Part shown: in pieces, positions 28,875-40,639 of the stretch
Position numbering within the stretch: position 1 is the stretch's first letter
Layout of the letters: each line of letters opens with the position of its first letter
Origin: Rhynchopus sp. YZ270_cl-10
Taxonomy: Eukaryota; Euglenozoa; Diplonemea; Diplonemida; Diplonemidae
Reading direction: 5' to 3'
Assembly: GCA_964035575.1 (NCBI GenBank)
Contig: OZ037915.1
Location: 744,001-808,000 of the forward strand
Length of the DNA: 64,000 nt
Translations under genes and position numbers: made by a program
The notes under the pieces: generated by a model
Databases searched by the model: none
What the model was told of the DNA's origin: nothing
The model's input: the letters and a program-made list of their open reading frames with translations, nothing else

Positions 28875-30001
28875 TTGGTGTGGCTGAAGGGGTCTGATTC
28901 GCACTTTTCCGCACTTTCTCGCACTTTTTCCGCACCTATTCGCACTTTTTCCGCACTTTTTCCGCACTTTTTGAGCACTTTTTCCGCACTTGTTCGCACT
29001 TTTAGCTTGTAGGCTTGCTGACTGTCTTTGCCAAATACACAGGCACACAGGTACACAGGTACAGGTACGGTAGGTACCCACAGAATACCGTGTACCTACA
29101 CAGGTACACAGACACAGTCAGCAAGCCAACATTGTAAAAGTGCGAATAAGTGCGGAAAAAGTGCGAAAACCGTACCTACAGTACCTACAGTACCTACAGT
29201 ACCTACAGTACCTACAGTACCTACAGTACCTACAGTACCTACAGTACCTACAGTACCTACAGTACCTACAGTACCTACAGTACCTACAGTACCTACAGTA
29301 CCTACAGTACCTACAGTACCTACAGTACCTACAGTACCTACAGTACCTACAGTACCTACAGTACCTACAGTACCTACAGTACCTACAGTACCTACAGTAC
29401 CTACAGTACCTACAGTACCTACAGTACCTACAGTACCTACAGTACCTACAGTACCTACAGTACCTACAGTACCTACAGTACCTACAGTACCTACAGTACC
29501 TACAGTACCTACAGTACCTACAGTACCTACAGTACCTACAGTACCTACAGTACCTACAGTACCTACAGTACCTACAGTACCTACAGTACCTACAGTACCT
29601 ACAGTACCTACAGTACCTACAGTACCTACAGTACCTACAGTACCTACAGTACCTACAGTACCTACAGTACCTACAGTACCTACAGTACCTACAGTACCTA
29701 CAGTACCTACAGTACCTACAGTACCTACAGTACCTACAGTACCTACAGTACCTACAGTACCTACAGTACCTACAGTACCTACAGTACCTACAGTACCTAC
29801 AGTACCTACAGTACCTACAGTACCACAGTACACAGTGTTCAACTTTTACAAGGTGGGGAAAATTTTTTTGGGGGCTGATTCGCACTTTTTCCGCACTTTT
29901 TCCGCACTTTTTCCGCACTTTTTCCGCACCTATTCGCACTTTTTCCGCACTTTTTCAGCACTTTTCCGCACTTTATGCTCCCCCCCGTTCAGCCACACCA
30001 A
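28875..30001. mobile_element. MITE (TTGGTGTGGCTGAA ends, TCA duplication) enclosing a 9-bp minisatellite
   Basis: Inverted ends TTGGTGTGGCTGAA / TTCAGCCACACCAA lie between TCA copies (28872-28874 and 30002-30004). Each end is followed inward by tandem GCACTTTTTCC-type repeats, in the same (direct) orientation at both sides (28898-29010 and 29879-29975). A third, inverted set is at 29135-29168. An inner inverted pair (about 28986-29033 with 29107-29156) surrounds a GTAC-rich zone. No transposase. The 3-bp TNA duplication fits PIF/Harbinger-type MITEs. Confidence 0.75.
29172..29820. repeat. Minisatellite: about 72 tandem copies of a 9-mer
   Basis: 649 bp of the unit GTACCTACA with no variant seen until the last, imperfect copy (TACCACAGTACACAG). 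Because 9 is a multiple of 3 and the unit lacks stops in five frames, it opens long artefact frames (VPT, YLQ, TYS, GTV, CRY repeats) that should not be annotated as proteins. Degenerate GTAC-rich sequence at 29040-29110 may be the seed. Confidence 0.95.
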
Positions 30002-31127
30002 TCATCCTTTATTTTTTGCGAATAAAAAAAAGGGGGGTTTGGATGATGAAGGGATGAAGGGGGAGATTCCTTGGTAAAATGAATCTCATTTGTTTGGGGA
30101 GGAGAGGGACCTTGGAGTACTATATGTTGCACCCGAATGGAAACCCGGAAGCGCAGACCATAGTGACAGTGGCATTGTGGGGAAGGTGGGGGATGACACA
30201 ATAAGCAAAAAGGATGAAAGAGAGAGAAAGAAAAAGAAAGTGAAGTTGATAGTGCAAAAACGCTTGAAGGATGCAGGGGCACTGACACTCCCGCGGAAAA
30301 GAAAGTTGACTTGAAATACAAAGCCCTCTCATGACAACCGGCTGTACCAGGGGGTGGACACCCCAACCCATGCAGTCCTATAATTCCATTTCGTGGTTTA
30401 CATCTGAAACAAAAAGGTTATAAGATGACCCTAAGTCTCTCGGTGCGTATCACCTAAGAAAAAAAGATGTGAAAAGATGAGTGCGGTTCTGTAAAGCTGA
30501 AGGCACCTAACTTAACTCCCCACTCTGCTTAAGAAACCCGCAGATTGAGTGCAAACACCACTCAGAAAACATGGAAAAGAGATGAGTCTGTACAGATCTC
30601 TTGTTTTTTTTCCCCCCCAGAAAAACTAGAACACCATTATTTTCCCCCCACCCCCTTTTCCCCCGTATCACGCATAACAGAAAGGTAACAGAAACCAGCA
30701 TGGCGATAAAAGAGAAGACCAGATAGATAGCAAAAGGGGAATACCCAAATACTTCTCTTCAGGCTAGAATAAGACCCCGTTTTTCCCGCTTATTTTTTTA
30801 AACCCTGTAAAGGGGCGCAAACAAGCCAAAACAAAGCTGCAAGACGAATTGCTACACACATCCTTTTTACCCCCATTGAATACCAAAAACGCTGCGTTTG
30901 AAATTCGACTGCCTCTTCGCCAGAGGGAATGCAATAAGAAAATTTGACTTTGAAAGTTTACCTTTTTTTTGGTACAAATGATCGATGCACCGTGGGGTTG
31001 GACCCCCAATCATGTAGTCACATCCTACCCACGGATCAAATCAAGCCCTTTTTTCTTCAAAAGTCTCCCCTTTTCCCTTTCCCAACAGAATATCACACAG
31101 CATCTCATGTGGTCCATATGCTTCGTG
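30002..31127. other. Spacer with a joined R3-R2-R1 block
   Basis: R3 (30239-30300), R2 (30308-30407) and R1 (30414-30455) follow each other with only a few bases between, all on the plus strand. A further partial R2 is at 30960-31026. No gene. Confidence 0.65.
30239..30455 (+). repeat. Contiguous R3, R2 and R1 repeat block
   Basis: R3: GTGAAGTTGATAGTGCAAAA ... GGCACTGACACTCCCGCGG. R2: GACTTGAAATACAAAGCCCT ... GGGGGTGGACACCCC ... TTTACATCTGA. R1: GGTTATAAGATGACCCTAAG ... CACCTAAG. Similar sets occur at 4438-4830, 42341-42665 and 43947-44216 but in other orders. Confidence 0.7.
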
Positions 31128-34100
31128 TCACCGCAACGCAAGCAGGACCTCTGATACCGATGCTGCATCGCCTTCACGCATCACCGACACCCTCAATGTG
31201 TTGCTCTGTGTCGATGACGCACCCTCCATGGCCTCGACAACCCCTTCTGCCGACACGACACCCCCTTCCTCCCAGTCGGTCACATCCGTGAAGCCCTTCT
31301 CTTCTTCGTCCTCCTCCCCCTCCCCCTCCCCCTCCTTCTCTTTCTCCTCTTCCCCTTCCCCCATCTGCTCCTCTTCGTCAAGGTCATTTTCATCATCATT
31401 TCCTGCAGGCACGATATGCACCATTTGTGCAAGCAAAGGGAGTTTTGAAAAGACGAAGGGGATTAACGCGTTTTGCTCTTCTGCAGGTTTGCGGGAGCGG
31501 GCAGGGGTTGGGGCAGCCTTGGTGCGGGAAGCAAGCACTATACGAAGCGAGCTTGCATGGACGGTGCCGACATGGGGGGTCTGCGGCGGGGTAGGCTTGC
31601 CGGCAGAGACGGCAGCAGGGGTGGAAGCGTTCTCCTCGACGTTGCCTTCCTTGCCAGACGAGGCGCCGGACAGTGCTGAGCCTGCGGACACTTCAGAATA
31701 CCCACGGTGCAGCGTCTTCACCTCAGTGTCCGTGAAGACACGTGCAATCACCTGGTCACCTTTCTCACCTCGATCAATAAGCTCAGCGACAAGTTCGGGG
31801 AGATGATCTGCCTCTATAAGCGATACGTAGATGCTCTCAATCTGAGGGAGTGGTGTGTGGTGTGTGTTTGATAACTAATAGGGGTAATTCTTGCGCAGAA
31901 TATGGCCACATAGTAGCGTGTGTGTGTGTGTGGTGTGTAAGGTCATAAGATTTTGAAAAGTTGTTTGCAAATATTATGCCGAAGTCAGTGTGAGCCGTGG
32001 TGGCGTGTATTTGGAAAATCAGAGTCCGCCCAATTTTGAGGAAAAGATGAAAAGAAGAGTTTCCACATTTTTGTGTATCTTGGTACAATGACCGCATCGG
32101 ATGACATGCAGTCCTACATTTCGAGGTTATCTTTGATAAAAGCCTCCAACATACCGATATTAAGGACAGGATAAACCCATCCCCTTCCACCTCCAGCTTT
32201 AACGTATCCAATGCTACTGCTGCAAGCCATGTTTTCTCGGGCTGCACAAAACGCACCCCCAGGGCAGCTGCGGTTACTCCCGCCTTCGGAACGTCGTGGA
32301 ACGGCTTTGACCTGACCTCCACTGCCGGTGGCGCTACCTCCACTGCCACAGCCACCTTCGTCACTGTCACGGTGGGGCCCCCTTTGATTTGTAGGGAGAC
32401 ACTCTTTGCTCCATTTTTCCTTCCTGCGATGCCCTTTGTGAAAAATTGTATGGCACGCACTAATGTCTGCAGATCCGACAGCAAACACGCTTGGAGCTCC
32501 ACATGAAACCCTCGCTTTTTTGTAGTATACTTCCCGCAGGTTCGTCCATCCAACACAACCGAGGCGGAAGTGGCGTTTCCTGACTGCGATATCTCCTGCA
32601 ACAAATGAGACGGCAGGATGACATGATCGTCCACCCCACTCCCTGTCAAATCCGCTTTTAGGAATGAATGCGGCGCTTCGAAGCAGGTTGTATCTTCGTC
32701 AATCACATCTGCCTCGTCAAATGGCTGGATTGGGGGCATATCTGATATATACTGTACAGTATTTCTTGCGAGAAGAACAGATGTCATATCATCTATGCTT
32801 AGCACCGTTACATTCATTTTGACAATACTGGTTTCACCCCCGATGGACATCCCCGCCTCGATCACTCTCCTACAATCAGTCGGGTCCTTCGACAGATTCT
32901 CATAGTGAAAGCATTTAAACAGCGCGTTTACCCGCCCTCCATGTTGCTTCCCCTTATCCTCGAGCAGCAGCACCACCCGGTCCTTTTCTCGCACGGAAAA
33001 GGAGCCGATCGCCGCCCCCACCTTCCCTCCAGCCCCTGCAACAAATACGTTGTTCTCCTTCACGATAAACTCTTTTCCTGGGATAAATGCCACCACATCC
33101 TGAGTAGGATCATACCCATCCACAATCTCCACCATAATCTCCGCACCCTGCAAAGAGCTGGATGGGGTGATCCTTGATGAAGTGATTTTTGAATTTATCG
33201 CCAATTTGGTTCCTTCTTTATAAGTTAAGGTCAGAGAGTAGGGCGGGGCGACGATAATTGGTGGCAAAACATTTACAGTAACCTTTACCTTGACCTCGCC
33301 TACGGGGTGGTCTCCGGCATTAAAACGGAGGTAAAAAGAGCGGATGCCGAGTTTTGTGTTGGTGCATGAGGTTTCAAATGCGAGGCAACGTAGTGCATAG
33401 GCGGCAGCTTCCATTGGCATGGCATCTCCTTCTGCATCGCCTCCGTTCGAATTTGTAAGAAATTTGAAGGTAACCGACTTCTCTTCTTTGATGATGACCG
33501 TTGCGACCCATTTTTGGTTTATTTCGAATCTCTGCAGCTCGTCGAAATAGACCAATCGGTATGGAGATTCTGGGTAAACCTCATCCTGGTAGTCCACCGG
33601 AATCATGCTGAATGTATCTCCTGAACCCATTCCACCTCCTCCACCTACTAAGTCTACTGTCATGAAACCACCTGGTGTTACCATTTCTGTGTCAGGGTCT
33701 TCTAGGGTGCAGTCTTTCGCGATGAGAACGCCGTGTGCGCAGCCTTCGGTGTTTGGTGTGTAGGTTAGCTCGGTGCGGGGGATTTTAACCATGGTTGGAT
33801 CGTTGATGGTATTGATCTGATATTCTATGACAACCTGCGAAACACCACAGTCACCTCGAAGCGTCACCAACAAAATCTTCTTGACCTCCGGATCACGAGA
33901 ACAATTTTCATAATGGAGACCCCGCATGATCCCTAACACCTCCCGTTTGATTGAAATCGGTTGATGCGATTTTTCCGGTTTTTTCAACTCAATGGTAATA
34001 GACGGCCCAACAGAACCCTGTGTATTGTAAAACCAACCCACCACACGGTCTGTCGAAGCGCAAGTAAGAAACCCCTTATTGGCGGTATTCGCGATCGAAA

Positions 34101-37100
34101 AATCGCAGCCCTTAAACTCTACGAGGCGTAGTTTGTCCTCTTCAAGCCCAGAGATTAATTCTACACAAATCTGCCCTTCAGTAAGCAGGTCGTCCTGCGG
34201 TTCGAATGAGGATTCTGCTTCAAATACTGCAAGCCGTTTCGATCCAGACCCTTCTTTGTATTCTTGCTGTACAAACTGCGGTGGCACGTCAAAGAGTGGA
34301 GAACAGACGCGAACACTTTGTGTAAATTCGTATTTCGCAGTGCCTGAATCAGAATCAAGCGTGATTTGTGTGTTGAGAACACCGGTTTTACGGCCTTTAT
34401 CGCAGCGGAAGACGAGGTTTCTAACTAAGGCTTCAACCATATAAGCGGGAGCCGTCGGACTGAGCATTACCCTGATGGACCCACCTTCTCCCTTCTTAGC
34501 CTCCATCTGCTTTGCCTTCTTCGCAATCAGCATTTTTCCTACTAACGTTTCTTCAACGATGCCGTACGTTGTTTTGCAATAGAACACATCGCTAGAACGT
34601 ACGTCCACTATGCCATCTGTGTTGATAAATAGATGGTCCCTTTTGGAACCGTTTACCAAGGAAACCGTCAGGCGCGCACCAGGGAGCACCGTCTCATCCA
34701 CATCACCGGTTTGTAGGAGGAATGTAGGGAAGATTCGGGTCACATTTGCTTCTAGATAGTCTACGTGCTTTGGATGGCATTGTGCTGGAAGGCGGTGGCT
34801 TGGCTGAACAACAGGCTCACTTCCTAAAGACAGATATAGTCGATCGGTTCCACAGATTTTGACAAGGAGGGTGATCGAAAGCATTGTCAACATGGTACTC
34901 CCCACAGCACGCTCTAAAGTGAGCTCCACCTTGCGGGTCGGCAGTTCTTTTGATGATGCGGAAAACGAAAGAGATGAAAGTGCCAGCTGCAGCAACTCGA
35001 GGTTCTGCGTCTCAACAAGGTAACGGTGCGCGCCAGTCACGGGGTCCGCGCTTTCGAGGGAAAGGATGTCGGTCTGATCGAATTTGACAGTACCCTTCTT
35101 CGACACCCGAAGCCTTCTTGGGCAGAAGTCGACACTATCCCCTTCGGCGTATCCGAACACAAAGGATATCACAAAATACGCACCACGGATGTGCGCTGCC
35201 AAGGCGACGTCTGGGTGCTGTTGCATCGTTTTCAGCCCTTCGGGGAACAGCGAAACAGACGACGCCGTTGCAGAAGGCTCCATGAGACGCTGCTTCTCAA
35301 GTGTCTCGTAAACGATCTTTGTAGGGGTAGGTGAAGCAAGCATGGGTAAGGTGACCGCAAAGGAAATGGGGATAGCGTAGGTGAGAAGGTTCCCGTCACG
35401 TTGTGTTAAGGATATTTCGCAAAGCTGTGAACAGGGGGAGGTTTTGAAAAAGGACAAAGGTATTACAACATATAAAATTGAAAAGCGTGGGATCAAAAAA
35501 TGTTCCCTTATTTCCCATCATAAGACGACAGAAGAAAAGTTTATAAGATGAACCCTAAGCCTCTCTGTGCTTAGTCACCTTTGATCCCATTCGTTACAGT
35601 ATAACAAAAAGAGCAGTTGAAAAACGTATTAAAAAACGCAGCTCACTTGCATCTAGTCATGAGGCGATCCATAAGAAAAGTTTAAAGGGAACAAAAAATG
35701 AAAAAAAAAAGACATACAATTCTTACATCATGGTGCCTGGGACCATCATACTCCTCTTCCTCCAGCGAGAGCGGTGCCCTCAGCGAGAACACAAACGCAC
35801 CTACAATATCTGCCAGGGTTTGGATATCCCCCCCTTGCGCCAGCACATTCTGGCCAAGAACGCTCTTGAGTTCGATGCTCCGCGTCTCTGCGTCCCACTC
35901 TGGCTTAGTCGTGTTGAGGAGCGTTTCCACACCATCGCATTCGTGATACACACCCACCCCCTCTACGTACTTAATCTTTGAAGGGGTATCGTAGAAGACG
36001 GCCTTCACGGTCTGCGCCTGCAGATCTATTGCTTCTGTTCCAGTGTAGCCTTGCTTGATGCTGAACCGGATGTGACATTCTCCTGTCAAGTCAACAGGGG
36101 TTGTTTCGTCGCGGGGGCGGAATTCGATGTTCTTAAATACAGTGACAGCTGATTCGCCTCGAACGTAGAAAGGCACCACAGTAAGGTCCGGTGCAGCAAC
36201 CCCTTCGCGTGAGACAGGCCGCTTCCACCATACGTTGGAGAGAAGGAGCGCGTTCTGCCGTTCGCTTTCCTCTGGGTTGTTGATGCCGTCGACCCATTCG
36301 GTCCAGGCGTCCTGCCCACGGCAAAGGATTTCCCAGGGTTTGGCAAATTCAAGGAGAAGTTTTTCGTTCCATTCGTGAACCAGTTGCCAATGTTCGTTGA
36401 TTTTAGTGGAGATTGCAGAGCGAGTCTTGCCCTCAGTGACCGTCAGATCGAATCGATCGTCGGCATGTTGAATAGCAAGCTGGCGACGTAGCTCTGTGAT
36501 TCTTGCGTTGTAGCGTATCAATGCTTCTTCTTTGGAGGCTTGCCGTGCGACTTCGAGGACCTTGCGTTCTTCGGTTTCCTTCTTTGCGACGACGTTGCGC
36601 TTTTCTTGTTCAGCTTTGTCATGCTTTTCGCAGAGGGCGCCAAGCTTGCGGAGGTATTTTTCATATTCTTCCCTCCGTTTCGCTTCACGCCGTTCTAGCT
36701 CTGCCTGGATCTCCGCCTTTTCAACAGAAAACATTTTATGAAGCCCCTGCGATTTGCTGACTTCATCATCCAAAAGCATTCTCGACCGCACCTCCTCCTC
36801 CTTGCAAACCATCTCTCTTTCGTCGTTTTGATTTTTAAGCCAAAGCTGTTTTTTGAGAAGGTACGCTCTAAGCGCGTCGTGGTCTGATGTACAAAGCCGT
36901 TTGATCGAAAAATGCTCGCGCTTCCAAGCCAAATCAAGGTCTAATCGGATGACAGCTTGGTCCGAGAAAAGGTTTTGCTGTTGAAGAGAAGTAACAGAAA
37001 GGGAGTAATCGTTTAAAATCGCCTGCCGTTTGACGCCTTCTGCTGCGGAAAGGAGATGTATCAGTTTTTCCAGCTCCCGGAGTCGTTCCCGCTCCTTTTC

Positions 37101-37730
37101 GCGTCGAATTGTAGCGCGCGCTTGACGTTCCATTCTTACCATGTGTCTGGTAATATGCCTTTCGATGTATGCAACGATAGGTAGTCTTCCTAAACGTTCT
37201 CCATGTTTTACGTCTTTTCTAGCATCGACTTCCTCACGTTCCATTACGCTTAAGACTAAGCATAGACTGCGGCGTTCGCCCCAGTCGTACATATGTTTGG
37301 ATAACTCCTCTTTTTTAGTTGCATGGAGTGTCTTAAGTTGCTGTTCATGTTGAAGCTGATGAGGTTTTGGTTGCAGTGAAGGCTCGATATGATGCGGCGT
37401 CGACCCAAGATACACCGTGAACTTATCCACCGTCGCAATCGGGGTAGAGGTCATATTCGCAAAGGGTTTTTTTATGATGGAGGCAGTGTGGTGCTGGACA
37501 TGAGTCCGCACCAAGGCAAGCTGGCGACGTGCATTTCGCAAAGGAATGTCAGATCGTGTTGTCAAAGGTTGAGTGGTAGCGCTCTTCCCCGCAGACCGTA
37601 CCCCCACCCGTTTTGCAGGCCCAGGAAGCAAAGGGGGCAACGTGGTAGGCAGGGTCGGGGTAGGGTACCCTAATGCCATTTCTAATGGAAATGGGTCGGC
37701 ATCGTCCTTGGGGTCCATCTCGTGGTGCAT
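31128..37730 (-). CDS. Giant protein: coiled-coil head, seven beta-sandwich repeats, acidic tail (about 1,998 aa, three exons)
   Basis: ATG at 37730. Exons 37730-35718, 35424-32155 and 31841-31128; both introns are phase 0 with GTATGT donors and CACAG/CTCAG acceptors. Residues 1-500 are basic and coiled coil (RREKERERLRELEKLIHLL). From about 520 come beta-rich repeats with a recurring strand pair, for example AFVFSLRAP + RILCEISLTQRDGNL, MRGLHYENCSRDP + VTLRGDCGVSQVVIEYQ and FKCFHYENLSKDP + MSIGGETSIVKMNVTV; seven such units are seen. They resemble cadherin-like/FRAS-type sandwich repeats that end near NDP or IDD. One repeat is split by the first intron, which supports joining the exons. The tail is acidic (EEEEKEKEGEGEGEEDEEE). 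No signal peptide or membrane span is clear, so an extracellular role cannot be claimed. The introns contain R1 and R2 repeats. Confidence 0.8.
32074..32140 (+). repeat. R2 fragment inside an intron
   Basis: CTTGGTACAATGACCGCATC, ACATGCAGTCCTACATTTCG and TTTGATAAA match the centre and end of R2. It lies in the second intron (32154-31842) of the giant gene, antisense to it. Confidence 0.65.
35535..35583 (+). repeat. R1 inside an intron
   Basis: AAAAGTTTATAAGATGAACC ... GTGCTTAGTCACCTTTGAT, within the first intron (35717-35425) of the giant gene, antisense to it. Confidence 0.7.
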
Positions 37731-39275
37731 GATTCCTTTTTTGTTGATATCAAAAGCAAATCGCTTTCCTGAAGACTAAAGAGTCGAAACAAAAAAGCCG
37801 ATATTTTTGGTCAAAAAATGAGGCAAAGAAAGAGAGAGAGAAAAAAAAGGGGGATGGGGGGGAGGGGAGGAGTGTGTTGTGTGTGCTACTGCAGCGAAGC
37901 CATTGAGAAATTTGATGATTGAGAGAAGAGAGAGAAAAAAGGGGGGGGAGGGGTGTCCAAAGGAAATGAAGGAAAAGATGGGAGGCCTGTGAGGTGAGGT
38001 GTGTGTGTTGTATTTACAGTAAGACAACAAACACCGGTTGGGGTAAAAAACTTAGGGTGAATTTTGGAATTTTGGAATTTCACAACTCGAAGGATTTTGC
38101 CCCACCGATGTTTGTCTGCAAATACATTTTTTAAAATGTCAGGATTGGAGTGGCGAAAGAGGGGGGGGATAAAAGAAAGGGGATGGGGAGTCTTTTTGAG
38201 ATATTCAGTTTGGGGGGGATTTTTTCCACACAGTTTTGTCAAAAAAAATAGTTTTGCATACTTTCAAACCAAAGAAGAGGAAAATCACAACCCCTTCCGG
38301 TTGAATAGTACTCCCAGCGAGAGGGAGGGGGAAACCTTTTGGTAACAATAGGTTCGTACATCCGAAAGAGAGAAAATAAAACGATAGCACGAAAGAGAGA
38401 ACAGTAAGAACACCCCAAAAAAAAGACGAGACGGTAGGTATACGATACCTTTTCTACAATCGTTATTTGCGAACAGAAAACAAAACAAGAAAAAGTGAAG
38501 TTATTAATGCAGGCACCTCCGACTGACCCACGTACGATGCCAGCCATCCGGATGAAAGCACAAGAAAAAAAAAAATGGGGTACTTTTCTGGAACAAAATT
38601 CGCAAAACCCCGAAAAATGCGATTTTCCTGGGTTTTGTGAATTTTGTTGCAGAATAGCACTCCTGCCACCTGATTTTTACCCCGCATAAAGGCCCGTATA
38701 GGCCCGAAAAGGCCAAACCCTACCCATTTTACCCAGCCTTTACGCGCCTATACGCGGGGTAAAAATCAGGTGGACCTGATCACCCCCCAAAAAAAGTTGC
38801 CTTGAAATACAAAAAGCTCACTGGCTGTGTACCCATAAAGGAGGATGCTGGAAAGCATCCCCCTCACCGTTTTCTTTGATAAATCTGCCTTTTCTTTTCT
38901 AGTTTAGTGTCGACACCCCCATTCAGGTTCTTCACCTACCCAATAGTATCCGTCTCTCCCCACATACACGCACATCATTTTAAAAGGGAGCAAAAACAAT
39001 ATTCCCTTCATAGTATTACAAGCAGACGCAGCACATATGCGACTAGGCTCCCCCCAATGTGGCTATACCCCATAGGTGGTTTGGGTATCAAAAAAAAAAG
39101 TCAGATAAACCCGAATTGAAACGTAAAAAAAAGGGGGTTTTGCATCGTTATTGTTTTAGATGCAGTGATCCCCCTGACAGGCTCCCCCACACAACGATAA
39201 ACGAAAAAGAGAATGATGCTTGACTCTCCCACACACCTTGGTATTCCCTACACCTGAACGAACCTTCCTCCCTCC
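37731..39275. other. Spacer with R6, two hairpin repeats and an R2 fragment
   Basis: R6 at 38493-38572. A hairpin at 38591-38656 (ACAAAATTCGCAAAACCC with an imperfect complement) and a second at 38670-38774. An R2-like start at 38801-38850 (CTTGAAATACAAAAAGCTCA). No gene. Confidence 0.5.
38670..38774. repeat. Inverted repeat CCACCTGATTTTTACCCCGC
   Basis: The 20 bases at 38670 are exactly inverted at the far end (GCGGGGTAAAAATCAGGTGG), with a looser match of CGTATAGGC to GCCTATACG inside. Looks like a small foldback element. Confidence 0.7.
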
Positions 39276-39743
39276 CTAGGTATATCTCAACGACGGCCCC
39301 TTCGACGCGGGCATCGTGAGCTGTCTGTTGAGTGACGGGAAGGAGGTTTCCCACACAGCACGGCGTGGGCCTTCTACTCCAGGACGTTCTGGGATGTAGC
39401 CGGCATAGTGAAGAATCTTTGGACGGTTTGGAGCAGCGGGGCGATGAGATGAAGGGTCTTTGGGTGGCGCACGGAGAGATGCGAGGTGATGCTGTGTGGC
39501 CTGACTCCGCCCCTGCCCGGTGTGTGTAATCTTATTTGTATAGGGAAACTGAAAAGTACGAACCTGCGCGCGCCGTGCACACACACCACTATCAAAGCTA
39601 GGCGGTGTAGCGTGCGCACTCTGTCTATGGTAGGTGATACAATCCCACATGGTGCTGGACTCATTCTTGAAGTTCAGCAAAGGGGGCCGTGTCGTGACAC
39701 TGCGTGCACTATGACATGGTGTAAATGTGTCGGGTAAACCCAT
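39276..39743 (-). CDS. Possible small protein of 155 aa, unknown
   Basis: ATG at 39743-39741, single open frame to a TAG at 39276. Basic, Pro/Ser/Thr-rich, little helix. A KILHYAGYIPERPG segment near residue 110 recalls the GYxGxxP motif of FAM166-type microtubule inner proteins, but that is weak. Composition is more GC-rich than the surrounding spacer and the strand agrees with all other genes, which are the main reasons to keep it. A short intron (GTGTGT...GCGCAG) near codon 55 cannot be excluded. Confidence 0.4.
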   Translation of the reverse strand: MGLPDTFTPCHSARSVTTRPPLLNFKNESSTMWDCITYHRQSAHATPPSFDSGVCARRAQVRTFQFPYTNKITHTGQGRSQATQHHLASLRAPPKDPSSHRPAAPNRPKILHYAGYIPERPGVEGPRRAVWETSFPSLNRQLTMPASKGPSLRYT

Positions 39744-40639
39744 TTTTGATGAAAAAAAAATAGTTCAATCAATAAAGAGCGAACTAAAAATGGGGAAAGT
39801 TTGGATACCCTGTTGATGGTGGGGTGGAAAAGAAGTGTTTTTTTTTTTTTTTGTTTTCGTTACGCCAAACTCTGTAGCATTCTTTGATTGAGTAGGAGCT
39901 TACCGAATATCTCAATTGCGGGATAATCGTGTTGTTGATCTCATCTCTCTCTCTCTCTCTCTGGACTAATTTCAGATGAAATTCGGGATCTGAACTATAA
40001 TTTGATAAATCCAGAAATGGTGGTGGCCGACGACCCCAAAATAGCAGAAAATAGCACAACAATAGCCCCCCCTTTCAGCCACACCAAGAAAGCTTCAGAT
40101 GAGGAGGTGGAGATTAGGGGGAAATAAAAATTACAAAATGTGGGGGGAAGCTGTTAGTTTAGAACGTTATTGACCCCCTCTCTGAATGGGGTGCGGTTAG
40201 AAATCAAGGCAAAGAGAGGGACATGTTCTGATGGGAAGAGGGTGAAGAAAGAAAAGAAGCTTTTTATAAACCTGCGCATCTCATTTGGCATCTCATGCTT
40301 AGTCACCTTACTGCATTTGTAAAATGTGAATGTACCTCTCTCGTGCAGGAACAAAGGCAAACTTCTAAGATGGAGTACCCCTACCGGTACACCACCTCAA
40401 CTACTGTGGGTGTTATAAATGGTATCGATAACGTTTATAACCACAGTATGACCACTCCCAAAAAAGAAAACTAAAGCTATCGTTTTGCTGAAAAGGACAA
40501 AAAACAAAAGGGTAACAAAAACGGCTAACACCTCGCGGAGAGGCAAAACCCCTCTAGTAAAAAGGGGCAAGAAGATGGATGTCTGCCAAGAAAAAGGAAA
40601 AATGGGGGGGACTTAATATCAGCGGTCTTCAAAATGACA
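39744..40639. other. Spacer with an orphan MITE end and an R1-like piece
   Basis: A right end TTCAGCCACACCAA at 40073-40086 matches the 28875 element, but no left partner was found. An R1-like tail (ATGCTTAGTCACCTTACTGC) is at 40292-40316. A short CT repeat sits at 39942-39962. No gene. Confidence 0.45.

Noticed and set aside
29172-29820. CRISPR-like array
   Set aside because: The units are 9 bp, contiguous and without spacers, and the genome is eukaryotic.
29028-30077. 349-residue ORF of VPT repeats and the parallel YLQ, TYS, GTV and CRY ORFs
   Set aside because: They are the 9-bp minisatellite read in five open frames; the coding look is an artefact of unit length and lack of stops.
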